From Triticum aestivum (taxonomy: Eukaryota > Streptophyta > Magnoliopsida > Poales > Poaceae), in NCBI RefSeq assembly GCF_018294505.1, contig NC_057796.1, positions 273,999,079 through 274,063,078 on the forward strand: a stretch of 64,000 bases of DNA, written 5' to 3'. Position numbers and translations under genes: made by a program. The notes under the pieces were generated by a model that made no database searches, was not told the DNA's origin, and worked only from the letters and a program-made list of their open reading frames with translations. Positions 44,706-56,620 of the stretch are shown here, one piece after another; position 1 is the stretch's first letter, and each line of letters opens with the position of its first letter.

Positions 44706-45824
44706 ATGAATAGGCTTTTGAGGGGTTCATCGAGCCGAAGCTCGAAGGAAAAACAAGATGAAGAAACACAGAGGCCCAAATATAATTTGCCTCGTACTGC
44801 GGAGGTTCGACCGTGTGAATGGCCTCCCGATGATTTCTTGAGAGAAGCCGAGATTTATAATGATTTCTATTCATTGGTTGAGAATGCTGGCCTCACCAAC
44901 TTCCTCCGCGACCAATGTCATCAGTATCTCTTACTCACAAATACTTTTGTGCAAAACTTCTACTATTTTCCTAAGGAATCACCTCCTTCAGTAGAGTTTC
45001 ATTTATATGACGTTGTTAAGAAAGTGCCACTAGAAGAATTTTGCGAGTTTTGCAAAATACCCTTTGAGGGTACCTTAGATGAACCAACCCGTAAAGATGT
45101 GGAAGAATTTATTAACACTGTCACTGTGGGGGAAACCAGAAAGGTTTCCGATGCAAGAATCACTAGCATACATTTTCCTGTGTTATGCTACTTTGCCATA
45201 TTTGCTAGTCGTTGCTTAATTGGTCGTGGAAACTGTGGAAACCTTAGTGTTCCTGATATAATTATTTTGTTCCATGGTTTATACCGCGACAACACTATTA
45301 GTATGGGCGGAATTATTGCTAAACGGTTATGTTTGAACCGTACAAAAGGCCCCATCTTTGGAGGTATATATGCCTCACGCCTAGCTGCACATTTTAACAT
45401 ACCTATTAGGCTTTATGAGAAAGAGGAAAAATTGTTGCCTAATGCCTATTTAGATTATAAGAGTATGGTAGCTCATGATTTCATTGTTAAGAATAGGGAA
45501 GGGGAGCTTAAATATAAATTGTTCTTTAATAAACATCACCCTGAGACTATTACTTTGCCTGCTCCTTCCTTGTTTAATTTTGAAGGACCGTACCTCGTTA
45601 CGTGGGCTGCAGTTCAAGCCTATCGGAATCCTGTACCAGCCCCGGAACCGGAACCACAATATGAACCTCCTCGATAGTCTAACTATCAGTGGGATCCGGA
45701 GATGATTGCCAGCCAATGGCAGTCAGAGTCCTCTTCATCTCAGTACAGCCCCGACTATTATGCATCACAGTACGACCCCAGCTACACCTACGGATATCCG
45801 CCAGGCCATCCCTGGCAATAAACC
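44706..45824 (+). pseudogene. ORF2, unit 2 (late nonsense)
   Basis: ATG 44706; open for 323 codons to TAG 45675-45677, where unit 1 has CAG. The remaining P/Y/Q-rich tail continues in frame to TAA near 45822. Only the tail is lost, so this copy keeps the conserved core intact. Confidence 0.75.
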
Positions 45825-45842
45825 AACTTAGGCCAAAAGCCT

Positions 45843-45856
45843 AAGCTTGGGGGAGT
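45843..45856 (+). other. Second PPT-like 14-mer, unit 2
   Basis: AAGCTTGGGGGAGT, same relative place as in unit 1. Confidence 0.75.
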
Positions 45857-47837
45857 ACGTATTTCTCACCGACATTACATTTATGTTCACACACTCATTG
45901 CTAGGTGTCGGTGCTCATACTCTTTCACTGTACCATCCATGTTAGTTTATTTTCTTTTTCCTACTTTCTTCTTGTGTGTTTAATAAACCTTAAGAAAAAC
46001 AAAAAAATTAGTAGTAGTTTACTTTCCATGCTGTAGTAGTAATTAAAAAGAAAACCCAAAAATATTTCCTGCTCTTCTTTTGCTTGTTGGGAGCTTTCCC
46101 GTGAAAATAGTTTTATTTCTTTTCTTTCCTTTGGGGGTCGATAGGAGAAGACCATGATTAAATTGTTGAAATGGCTCTTATATGCATTGATGTTCATTTA
46201 ACCAAGAGCCCATATTACATTGTCTTCTCCTGTTTATTGAATGCTCGCAGATTCCAGCTTAGTCCAGTGCACATGCACGCTTATTATTATTCACATCGTT
46301 AGGTCGTGCAAGTGAAAGGCAATTATGATGATTTACGATGAATTGACTGAGATGGGAAAGGCTGGTATGAACTCGACTTCTTTTGTTTTTGTAAATATGA
46401 TGAGCTCGTCGTTCTTGATTCAGCTTATTATGGATAAACATGTTTGCAATGATGATTAGAGATCATAGTTGCTTATGCCATGCTTGATTGGCTATGAGTT
46501 ATAATGGTTTACCTTGCGTGCCAACATGCTATTAAAATGGTTATGATGTGGTATGATGAGGTGGTATCCTCCTTTGAATGATTTCAGTGACTTGACTTGG
46601 CACATGTTCACGCATGTAGTTGAAACAAATCAACATGGCCTTCATGATATTTATGTTCATGATGGATTATATCCTGTTCATGCTTGTATCCAATGTCTAT
46701 TAATTTTAATGCATGTTGATGCCTGTTGTCGCTCTCTAGGTAGTCGCTTCCCAGTCTTTTGCTAGCCTTCACCTGTACTAAGCGGGAATACTGCTTGTGC
46801 ATCCAATTCCTTAAACCCCAAAGTTATTCCATATGAGTCCACTATACCTTCCTATATGCGGTATTTACCTGCCGTTCCAAGTAAATTTGTATGTGCCAAA
46901 CTCTAAACCTTCAAATAAACATTCTGTTTTGTATGCTCGAATAGCTCATGTATCAACTAGGGCTGTCCGTATCTTCCATGTTAGGCGGGTTATTCTCAAG
47001 AGGAGTGGACTCCGCTCCTCACTCACGAGAAAATGGCTGGTCAGCGGGATGCCCAGTCCCATGCTTTATGCAAACTAAATCAAAATAATTGCAAACAAAA
47101 CTCCCCCTGGGACCTGGTGGATGTTGGAGGCACTCGTTGTTTCGAGCAAGCCATGGATTGATGCCTGTTGGTGGAGGGGGAGTCTAAACTTTACCATTCT
47201 GTTTGGGAACCGCCTATAATGTGTGTGACATGGAAGATATCGCCATCTCTTGGTTGTTATGTTGACAATGAAAGTATACCGCCCAAAATATTGTTCATCT
47301 CTATTTCAAAACCGAGCTCTGGCACCTCTACAAATCCCTACTTCCCTCTGCGAAGGGCCTATCCATTTACTTTTATGTTGAGTCATCACCCTCTTATTAA
47401 AAGCACTAGCTGGAGAGCACAGCTGTCATTTGCATTCATTACTGTTAATTTATATTGGGTATGACTATGATTGGATCTCTTTTACCATGAATTACAATGT
47501 CTAGTCAGTCCTTGATCTTTGAAGGTGCTCTGCATTTATGTTTTGCGGTCTCAGAAAGGGCTAGCGAGATACCATCTTGTTATATCATATTATGATTGTT
47601 TTGAGAAAGTGTTATCATCCGAGTTTTATTATTATTGCTCGCTAGCTGATTATGTTATTGATATGAGTAAATATGAGACCTGAGAATTATTGCAAATGTG
47701 GTTAGTCATAATCTATGCTGAAAACTCGAATGCTGGTTTGACATATTTACAACAACAAGAGCAAACAGGGTTTGTAAAAGTTTTTCTTTTTCTCTTTCAG
47801 TTTGTCAACTGAATTGCTTGAGGACAAGCAAGGGTTT
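45857..47837 (+). other. 2-kb non-coding internal 3' region, unit 2
   Basis: Collinear with 37625-39605; no gene. Confidence 0.7.
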
Positions 47838-47851
47838 AACCTTGGGGGAGT
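47838..47851 (+). other. Terminal polypurine tract, unit 2
   Basis: AACCTTGGGGGAGT before LTR3. Confidence 0.8.
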
Positions 47852-49266
47852 TGATACGTCTCCGTTGTATCTACTTTTCCAAACACTTTTGCCCTTGTAT
47901 TTGTCTCTAATTTGCATGATTTGAATGGAACTAACCCGGACTGACGCTGTTTTCTGCAGAATTGCCATGGTGTTGTTTTATGTGCAGAAAACAAAAGTTC
48001 TCGGAATGACCTGAAACTTCATGGAACATCTTAGAAAAATCAATAAAAAATCCTCGCCAAAGATGAAGTCCAGGGGGCCCACACCCTGTCCACGAGGGTG
48101 GGGGCGCCCCCCTTAGGGCGCGCCCCCTGCCTCCTGGGCCCCCTGGAGACTTTCCGACGCCAACTCCAACTCCATATATTTGGTTTCGGGGAGGAAAAAT
48201 CAGAGAGAAGAAAGAATCGCGTTTTATGATACGGAGCCGCCGCCAAGCCCTAAAACCTCTCGGGAGGGCTGATCTGGAGTCCGTTCGGGGCTCCGGAGAG
48301 GGAGATTCGTGGCCGTCTTCATCATCAACCATCCTCCATCACCAATTTCATGATGCTCACCGCCGTGCGTGAGTAATTCCATCGTAGGCTTGCTGGACGG
48401 TGATGGGTTGATGAGATCTATCATGTAATCGAGTTAGTTTTGTTAGGGTTTGATCCCTAGTATCCACTATGTTCTGAGATGGATGTTGCTATGACTTTGC
48501 TATGCTTAATGCTTGTCACTAGGGCCCGAGTGCCATGATTTCAGATCTGAACCTATTATGTTTTCATGAATATATGTGAGTTCTTGATCCTATCTTGCAA
48601 GTCTATAGTGACCTGCTATGTGTTATGATCCGGCAACCCCGAAGTGACAATAATTGGGACCACTCCCGGTGATGACCATAGTTTGAGGAGTTCATGTATT
48701 CACTATGTGCTAATGCTTTGTTCCGGTTCTCTATTAAAAGGAGGCCTTAATATCCCTTAGTTTCCATTAGGACCCCGCTGCCACGGGAGGGTAGGACAAA
48801 AGATGTCATGCAAGTTCTTTTCCATAAGCACGTATGACTATATTCAGAATACATGCCTTCATTACATTGATGAATTGGAGCTAGTTCGGTGTCACCCTAT
48901 GTTATGACCGTTACATGATGAACCGCATCCGGCATAATTATCCATCACTGATCCGGTGCCTACAAGTTTTCCATATACTGGTTTACGCTTATTTACTTTT
49001 CCGTTGCTACTGTTACAATCACTACAAATATACCAAAAACACTACTATTGCTTCTGTTACTCCTTTGTTACCGTTACCACCACTGTCATATTACTTTGCT
49101 ACTAAACACTTTGCTGCAGATATTAAGTTTCCAGGTGTGGTTGAATTGACAACTCAGCTGCTAATACTTGAGAATATTCTTTGGCTCCCCTTGTGTCGAA
49201 TCAATAAATTTGGGTTAAATACTACCCTCGAAAGCTGGTGCGATCCCCTACACTTGTGGGTTATCA
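47852..49266 (+). repeat. LTR3 (1415 bp)
   Basis: TGATACGTCTCCGTTGTATC ... CACTTGTGGGTTATCA, followed by AGGGG (49267-49271), the partner of the duplication left of LTR1. Confidence 0.93.
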
Positions 49267-49274
49267 AGGGGTAG

Positions 49275-49742
49275 TGAGGGAGTCCTGGATTAGGGGGTAT
49301 CCGGACAGCCGGACTAGATCCTTTGGCCAGACTATTGGACTATGAAGATACAAGATTGAAGACTTCGTCCCGTGTCCGGATAGGACTCTCCTTGGCGTGG
49401 AAGGCAAGCTTGGCAATACGGATATGTAGATCTCCTTCCTTGTAACCGACTCTGTGTAACCCAAGCCCCCTCCGGTGTCTATATAAACCGGAGGGCTTAG
49501 TCCGTAGGACCAAGGGCAACAATCATACCATAGGCTAGCTTCTAGGGTTTAGCCTCTACGATCTCGTGGTAGATCAACTCTTGTAATACTCATATCATCA
49601 AGATCAATCAAGAAGGAGTAGGGTATTACCTCCATCCAGAGGGCCCGAACCTGGGTAAAACATCGTGTCCCCCGTCTCCTGTTACCATCCGCCTTAGACG
49701 CACAGTTCGGGACCCCCTACCCGAGATCCGCCGGTTTTGACA
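49275..49742 (+). repeat. 5' LTR of Fatima-like element 2 (468 bp)
   Basis: TGAGGGAGTCCTGGATTAGG ... CCGCCGGTTTTGACA, with TATATAAACC near 49479. Closely related to 20122-20594. Confidence 0.87.
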
Positions 49743-49795
49743 CCGACATTGGTGATTTCATTGAGAGTTCCGCTATGCCGTCGCTGTAAGGAAGG

Positions 49796-51534
49796 ATGCC
49801 TCGTCTCGTTGTCAAGGACAACGTCACCTCCGGGGGAGCTCTGGCTGTCGGCCAAACTCTCCGGCAAGGCGGTTTCGTCATGACCGCCTTTTCGGCCGCT
49901 ACACCGACGATGACTTCTCGGGTCATCGAAAACAGCCTCCACGTCAGCTCGGAACTTGCCGAGCAGATGGATCCAATGGAGCTCTCTTCCCTGAACGAGC
50001 TCTTGGATCGCATCGCCGCCCTGGGAGTCGCTACAGACTATGATAGGGTGGGGCTTAAACCCGACCTAAGGAAGATTCACTCTCCGCCGGTCACCCATCA
50101 GATAGCGGTGGTGGAAGAACAATGCGGCGATTCTTCCTCAATCTTAAGGACTAAATATGTCTAGATTCCCGAGCTCTCTGAGCCGGATAGCTGCCTACGG
50201 AAAAACACTTCCCAAACCCTGAACCCAGAATCACGCAGCGGGCCGGACCCACCGTGCAACACATTGGGACCCGAACTCTCAGGATTGGAAACTCCTCCGC
50301 CCATGGGTCTCAGATCGGGTCAGGGTTTGGATTTTAATCAACCCACCCACCCAGATATAAACGATCTTTCCCACATCAGGCAAGAGCCCGAGGAAACAGT
50401 ACATCATTACTGGGCCAGATTCCTCCTTGTAATGAACAAGGTTAAGGACTGTCGCGAGAAAGACGCAATCTCATTTTTCTGCAATAATTGCACGGACAAG
50501 GGAATACTTAACGCCATAAGTCGTCGTGACATATCACGCTTTGCTGACTTGGCGTCCATAGTACGAAAGTACTGTGCGATGGAAAGCGCCTGGAAAACCA
50601 AAACAAAATTTTGGGACAATCCGACTCCGAATATATACCCAGTCCGAAGTAAAAGGGTGCACTATCATAAGACACCCGATTTCATTACAAAGAAGCAAAG
50701 GCCCTCTGTAGGGCGTGGAACCGTATTGGAGGGATGGCTCAACGGGCCCTGCAAAATTCATAGTATGGCGGATACCGTACCAACACACAGCCTTAGAGCA
50801 TGTTGGATACTCCGGCAAGTGGCCAAGAGCGGTGAGGATCTTCTCATCCCAGACGCCGCAAAGCACCATCCAGGAGATAACGATACAGTATTGACAGTCT
50901 TTGAGACCTTCGCTTCAAATAACAGGCGCAAGCGAACACTCCGTAGCCTTGCCGAAATCTGCCACGTGGCAGCAATAAATCCATGGAGTGGCATAGCTAT
51001 TACCTTTAATGCCAGTGATGAACTTAAATTCCGAACAGCCCGAGCACCAGCTGCACTGGTCCTCAGTCCAATTGTGGACGGCTTTCGACTAACCAAAGTA
51101 CTCATGGACGGCGGCGGCGGATTAAACCTCATTTATGAGGAAACTCTTCAAAAAATAGAAATAGACTGGAACCGCATTGAGCAAAGCAGCACAACCTTCA
51201 GAGGAATTATCCCTAGTCAGGAAGCACGCTGCACTGGGAAAATCACACTAGATGTGGTATTTGGCACTCCGGAAAACTACAGGTCCAAAGAAATTTCATT
51301 TCAGGTGGCCCCGTTCAGTAGCGGATACCACGCCCTTTTAGGGCGGGAGGCATTCACGATCTTCCAAGCCATACCCTATTACGGGTACATGAAGCTCAAA
51401 ATGCCCGGGCCTAATGGAATAATCACTCTAGCTAGTGATCCGGACACAACACTCCGCGCCGAAAACAAAACAGCCGCACTAGCCCTCGAGGCACTATCCG
51501 AGGCCCTCGCGGCCGAGGAGTTAACTGGAGCAAA
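49796..51534 (+). pseudogene. Fatima-like gag-protease, copy 2
   Basis: 49796-50164 (MPRLVVKDNVTSGG...) stops at TAG 50162-50164. A long frame from 50264 continues gag (HHYWARFLLVMNKVKDC) and a protease-like domain (LVLSPIVDGFRLTKVLMDGG, LLGREAF). Real homology ends at EELTG (about 51534); the residues after it are read from the neighbouring element. No reverse transcriptase. Confidence 0.78.
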
Positions 51535-52490
51535 AAGGTACCTGGTTCCACAGGTAGCTTGAATGCGGCACGCTTTGACAGGTAATCGGCGATGTCGTTC
51601 TCCGCTCGGGGGACGTGCTCCCCCTGGATACCGTCAAAGCATTCCTCCAGCTTCCTCACCTCATCTACGTATGCTTCCATCAGTGGGCTCTGATAATCTT
51701 TGTTGACTTGCCTGACAACGAGCTGCGAGTCACCCCTGACGATGAGCTTCTTAACCCCGAGGTCTGCCGCAATCCTGAGACCGGCAAGCAATCCCTCGTA
51801 CTCGGCGGTGTTATTGGTGGACATCTCCCTGGGGAAGTGCATCTGGATCACGTACTTGAGGTGCTCTCTGGTGGGTGCGACGAGCAGCACACCGGCACCG
51901 GCGCCTTGCAGCGAGAAGGCTCCATCAAAGTACATGATCCAGTTGCGGTCTGCTTCCTTGCCGGGGAGAGTAGTCTCCTGGATTTCTTCGTCAGGCGTCG
52001 AGGTCCATTCCGCGATGAACTCCGCCAAGACTCTGCTCTGAATTGTCGAGGTACTCTCAAACTTTAAGTCGAAGCTTGACAACTCCAAGGCCCATTCCAC
52101 AATCCTTCCGGTTGCGTCCGGGTTGTGCTGTATCCGTTGCAACGGGAGGCGGGTGACGACAGTGATCTCATGGGCCTGGAAGTAGTGAAGCAGCTTCCTC
52201 GAGGCCATAAGGAGGCCGAAGAGCAATTTTTGCACACCGGAATACCTTGACCTAGCCCCCTGCAAGAGGGAGCTGACAAAGTAAACCGGGTGCTGCATCA
52301 TCTTTTTCTTGGGCACCACTTCACTCGACTGCGCGGGCATCGCCTTGGTGGCACCAGACTCTGTCGGGGGCCGCGCCTTGTCGGCACCAGGCCCTACCGG
52401 GGGAATCTTCGGCTTGCCATCCGCTGGTCCTGCCGCCATTGCTGCCTCCTCGTCGACCTCCCTCTGTGCCACTAGTGTGGCGCTGACCAC
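51535..52490 (-). pseudogene. RT connection and RNase H domain (Tat-type)
   Basis: Minus-strand frame with the RT connection (HPVYFVSSLLQGARSRYSGV) and a full RNase H catalytic set: YFDGA (D), EYEGLLA (E), GDSQLV (D) and ENDIADYLSKRA (D). It hydrolyses RNA in RNA-DNA hybrids in the parent element. It runs into Fatima-like DNA at 51534. A TAG near 52581 separates it from the RT fragment. Confidence 0.85.
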
Positions 52491-52580
52491 TTGATTCGTC
52501 GTCGCCAGATACAGCAGTAACGGCTCTTGTAGTTTAGGCGCAACTAGTATTGGCGTGGAGGAAAGGTATTTCTTCAGGTC

Positions 52581-52945
52581 CTACAGTGCGGCCTCGGTTT
52601 CTGGGGTCCACTCTATTGGGCCCGCCTTTTTCAAGATCTTGAAAAAGGGAAGGGCGTGCTCGGTGGACTTGGAGATGAACCGGCTCATGGCGGCAACGCA
52701 GCCGGTGAGCCGACGCACATCCTTGATCCGCTTGGGCACCTCGATCTTCTCAATAGCCTTGATCTTGTCTGGGTTTGCCTCGATCCTGTGCTGTGAGACG
52801 AAGAACCCGAGAAGCTTGCCGGACGGGACGCCGAAGACGCACTTCTCAGGGTTCAACTTGAGGTTGATCTTGCGCAGGTTGGCAAATGTCTCTTCTAGAT
52901 CTTGCACAAGAGTCGGCCCGTCCTTGTTTTGACCCTCAACTGTGC
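52581..52945 (-). pseudogene. Reverse transcriptase C-terminal fragment
   Basis: LVQDLEETFANLRKINLKLN, KCVFGVPSGKLLGFFVSQ and DVRRLTGCVAAMSRFISK are the palm end and thumb of a gypsy RT. The YxDD box, which should lie just upstream, is deleted. Confidence 0.82.
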
Positions 52946-53503
52946 GCGCGCCTATGCTTCCGCTGGCGTGGGTGGCGGTGACAGCTGACTGGATCGCGGC
53001 GCGCTTCGACTTCTAACTATGTTAGAAGGAGCTCTGTCACGACCCAGCGGCTGCGTGCCATTTTCACCAGTGCTTCGGCGAGTGTGTTGAACTCCTTCGT
53101 CTTGCTGACGACGCACAGGGCTCTTCCCACAGCGGTGCCCAGGGTCACCAACGTGGTGACGCTGTTCCGCGCGCACACCATGGGAAGAACGCGCGGTGGT
53201 CGCCGGTGTATGCGTCCCGGAGGTTGCCGCGCCACCCGGAGTCGGCGCAACGACACCCCCGAAGGGCCCCGCGCCACTGGCAGGGGGCCCAACTCCGTCT
53301 TTGGATCCGGCGGCGTGGGGCCGATCGTCTGGTGCACGAACGATGCCGCTCGCCAGGCTCCGACTGCTTGGGTGGTGCTAGTGTTTGCGGGCCGCGGCCC
53401 GAGTCCTTTCCGCTACCGGTCCGCTGCTCGTCCGCAGCGGCACGGGCCGTTCGGCCCCCAACGAGCCGATCGTCATGGCCGTCTTCTTCTTAGGGGCCAT
53501 GGC
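52946..53503 (-). pseudogene. gag N-terminal remnant
   Basis: The ATG at about 53503 (minus) begins MAPKKKTAMTIGSLG, followed by an R/P/A-rich region in shifting frames. It joins directly to RT, so protease and most of gag are gone. Confidence 0.5.
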
Positions 53504-53552
53504 GACGAAGAACCGCTAGGCTAACTACCGGACCAGATTCTCACAAACGCGA

Positions 53553-53570
53553 CCCCTACCTGGCGCGCCA
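53553..53570 (-). other. Primer-binding site (Tat-type)
   Basis: TGGCGCGCCAGGTAGGGG on the minus strand, 4 bp from the LTR end; the form usual in grass Tat/Retand-type elements. Confidence 0.75.
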
Positions 53571-53574
53571 AAGA

Positions 53575-54675
53575 TGTCGGTGGAAAACGACACCTATGGG
53601 ATCACAAGAATCCCTACTGCGGTTGCGGGGCGCGGGCTTGAGAGAAGAGCGGATCTAACACAGAGCACGCGGTTCGTTTATCCAGGTTCGGGCCGCGAGG
53701 ATGCGTAAAACCCTAGTCCTGCTTTGGTGGATGTATTCTGAGTTCTTGAACTAGCTACGGAGTGTAACGAGCTCCAAAAAGCCGAATCCTCCTCCTCGTC
53801 GCCTTGGGCCTCCTTTTATAGAAAAAAGGGTTGCCACAGTGGCACACAGGAGGTGGAAAGGCAACAGTGTTGCGAGGTTATCCTACGTATTACAGGACAA
53901 GACACATTTAATGCATCGCGTGCTTTATCGTGGACGGGGGCGAGGCCCGTCCCGTCCGTCGCCGCTCTTCCTTGCTTCGACACGTGCCCTGGCCGGTGAT
54001 GCATGCGGCACCATGTAGGCAGGCTGGCAGCTGAGGTGGCGTGGTGGTGGAGCCATCGCGAGGATCTGCATGCCGCCAAGCAGGCGCTTGATGGGTTGGC
54101 CTGGGAGCTTCATGTCGCCACGCAGGTGCCTGCCCAGCTGGTTGGGCTGGCAGCTGTATGTGAACGGCGGTGGAAGCTTGGTCGTCGGCGGGCCTGGCGG
54201 TGGCCCTGCTAGCACCCTTGGTAATGGCCTTGCCGGGTGGCCCGACAAGGGTCTTATCGTGGCACGCCGTCGTCCCCGGCAAGGGTCTTGCCGTGGCACG
54301 CCGTCATCCCCGGCAAGGGTCTTTCCGGGGGTCGTCGTCTTCTAATCCGTGTCTATCCTTGGATATGTCGATGATGGCGTTGGGGATCGTGGGCTCAAGG
54401 GTGGCTCACTCTGTTGGTGTGGGGCGAGCTGCCCCGGCAAGGGTCTTGCCGGGGCTGTCGAGGCTGCCCCCAATAAGGGTCTCCTGCCGGGGGAACCTGC
54501 TTCGTCCCTTTGCTCTTTGTGGCCTTGGCCTTGGCGTTGCTCTTGCCATCTTGGGCTTCGGTCTTACCTTGGCTCACCTCCCTCGCTCTGCTTGGTGTGG
54601 TCGCGGGCGCGGTTCTGACTGCCCGTGCACAGGTAAAGGGGTACAAAAATGTGCCCCTAGTTTTGTACACCGACA
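53575..54675 (-). repeat. 5' LTR of the Tat-type element (1101 bp)
   Basis: + strand TGTCGGTGGAAAACGACACC ... TTTTGTACACCGACA, with 8-bp inverted ends TGTCGGTG/CACCGACA. 54230-54495 holds repeated CCCGGCAAGGGTCTTGCCG palindromes. Confidence 0.87.
54230..54495. repeat. Palindromic subrepeats in the Tat LTR
   Basis: About six variants of CGGCAAGGGTCTTGCCG, each self-complementary, separated by TGGCACGCCGTC-type spacers. Confidence 0.8.
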
Positions 54676-56227
54676 ATCTTGATCCATTACTATTGAAGAA
54701 CCTCCTGATCTTGATAACCCGACACAGGTAGTAAAGGTAAATTCTCTCTATAGATACGATAGAGCTGAAATCCCTCCTACTAAAATTGCTAGCCAATGCT
54801 TGGATGAATTTGATAACTTTATGTTTAAGCAAGAAGATTTCAATGCTTATTTTGGTAGACAATTAAAACAAAATACTTATATGATTAAACACTTGGGTGA
54901 TTATATGGCTAATGTTAGAGGTGAACTTAAACTAGTTAGCAAACATGCTTCCATGGTTACCACTCAAGTAGAACAAGTACTTAAAGCTCAAAATGATTTG
55001 CTTAATGAAATGAATTGTAAGAAAAATGATTATGATGTTAGAGTGGCTACTAGAACTGGTAGAATGACTCAGGAACCTTTGTATCCTGAAGGCCACCCTA
55101 AGAGAATTGAGCAAGATTCTCAGAGAAATAATATTGATGCACCTAGTTCTTCTAAAAGGAAGAAAAAGAAAAATGATAGGATTTTGCAAACTTCTAGTGA
55201 ACCTATTGCTGAACCACCTGATAATCCAAATGATATCTCTATTTCTGATGCTGAAACACAATCTGGTAATGAACATCAACCTAATGAAAATGTTAATGAT
55301 AATGTTCATGATGATGCTCACCCTAGTAATGATAATGATGTAGAAGTTGAACCTGCTGTTGATCTTGGTAACCCACAATCAAAGAATCAACGTTATGATA
55401 AGAGAGACTTTGTTGCTAGGAAACATGGTAAAGAAAGAGAACCATGGGTTCAGAAACCCATTCCTTTTCCTCCCAAACCATCCAAGAAAAAGGATGATGA
55501 GGATTTTGAGCGCTTTGCTGAAATGATTAGACCTATCTTTTTGCGTATGCGATTAACTGATATGCTCAAAATGAATCCTTATGCTAAGTACATGAAAGGA
55601 ATTGTCACGAATAAAATAAAGATACCGGAAGCTGAGATTTCCACCATGCTTGCTAATTATACTTTCAAGGGTGGAATACCAAAGAAACTTGGAGATCCAG
55701 GAGTATCCACTATACCGTGCTCTATTAAAGGAAACTATGTTAAAACTGCTTTATGTGATCTTGGAGCCGGTGTTAGTGTTATGCCTCTCTCTTTATATCG
55801 TAGACTCGATTTGAATAAGTTGACACCTACTAAAATATCTTTGCAAATGGCTGATAAATGAACTGCTATACCTGTCAGTATTTGTGAGGATGTGCTTGTT
55901 GTGGTTGCAAACGTTACTATTTTAACGGACTTTGTTATTCTTGATATTCCCGAGGACGATGGTATGTCTATTATTCTTCGAAGAACCTTTTTTAATACTG
56001 CAGGGGCTGTTATTGATTGCAACAAAGGCAATGTCACTTTTCATGTCAATGGTAATGGGCATACGGTACACTTTCCGAGGAAACAACCTCAAGTTCATAG
56101 TATCAACTCTACTGGAAAAATTCCATCGATTATATTTGGAGGTTTTGAATTTCCTCTTCCTACTGTCAAGACGAAATATGATATTCTTATTATAGGGGAT
56201 GTGCATATCCCCGTTGAGGTAACATAG
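54676..56227 (+). pseudogene. gag linker and aspartic protease, copy 4
   Basis: Open from 54800 to TGA 55859-55861 (TCT in the array units), then 55892-56227. The protease active site is the canonical DLGAGVSVMP, the only intact one of the plus-strand copies. The 5' part of gag is absent. Confidence 0.8.
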
Positions 56228-56544
56228 TGTAATTCGAAATTTCTCCGGTTCCATGTTATTCGGAAATGAGTTTGTTAACAAGACTTGATCAACCTTGTTA
56301 GTGGATTCCTTTTCATGAGCATGAGATGGATGAAACTAGAAGGCACAACCTTCTGTACCCTCTCTCTACTTTCTGTTATTTAGTTGAAATAAAGTAAAAA
56401 TAGTATTTTTCTGTCTGTTTTCTGATTTATCCGTGCAATATAAAAATACCCCAAAAATAAAAGTCCTCAAAATGCCATGCCAATTTAATATGATTTTTTC
56501 AGGAATATTTGAGGATTTATGGAACTGAAAACACTGCGAGGGGA

Positions 56545-56620
56545 GCTTCCACCTGGCCACGAGGGTGGAGGGCGTGCCCTACCCCCCAGGGCGCGCTCCC
56601 TGCCTCGTGGGCCCACGGTG
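56545..56620 (+). promoter_or_regulatory. Internal GC-rich palindrome, copy 4
   Basis: GGCCACGAGG...GGGCGTGCCC...CAGGGCGCGC...CCTCGTGGGCCC, about 400 bp before ORF2. Confidence 0.45.

Larger units (their letters stand above)
31382..49266 (+). mobile_element. Tandem Athila-lineage gypsy array: LTR-int-LTR-int-LTR
   Basis: Three LTRs start at 31382, 39620 and 47852 and flank two internal domains of equal length (6823 bp). Each internal domain starts with a primer-binding site and ends with a polypurine tract. The outer flanks are the same 5 bp, AGGGG (31377-31381 and 49267-49271), so the whole array behaves as one integration. Gene order is gag-protease-ORF2; no reverse transcriptase, RNase H or integrase is seen, so the element is non-autonomous. 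The two units look about 97-98% identical by eye. The family resembles WHAM or Sabrina; I cannot settle which. Confidence 0.93.
49275..51534 (+). mobile_element. Fatima-like gypsy element 2, 3' truncated
   Basis: LTR 49275-49742, then gag-protease to 51534, where it abuts a minus-strand Tat-type element with no LTR between. It inserted 8 bp right of the array; GGTAG (49270-49274) would be its left target duplication. Confidence 0.85.
51535..54675 (-). mobile_element. Tat-type gypsy element, minus strand, internally deleted and truncated
   Basis: 5' LTR at 53575-54675, primer-binding site TGGCGCGCCAGGTAGGGG at 53553-53570 (minus), a gag start, then a jump to the end of reverse transcriptase and RNase H. 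The left end is truncated at 51535. Its right end interrupts an Athila-lineage element inside TCTTGATCCATTA. Confidence 0.82.

Noticed and set aside
53084..54682. Plus-strand ORFs (146, 170 and others) over the Tat gag/LTR
   Set aside because: GC-rich antisense frames over an LTR and gag remnant.
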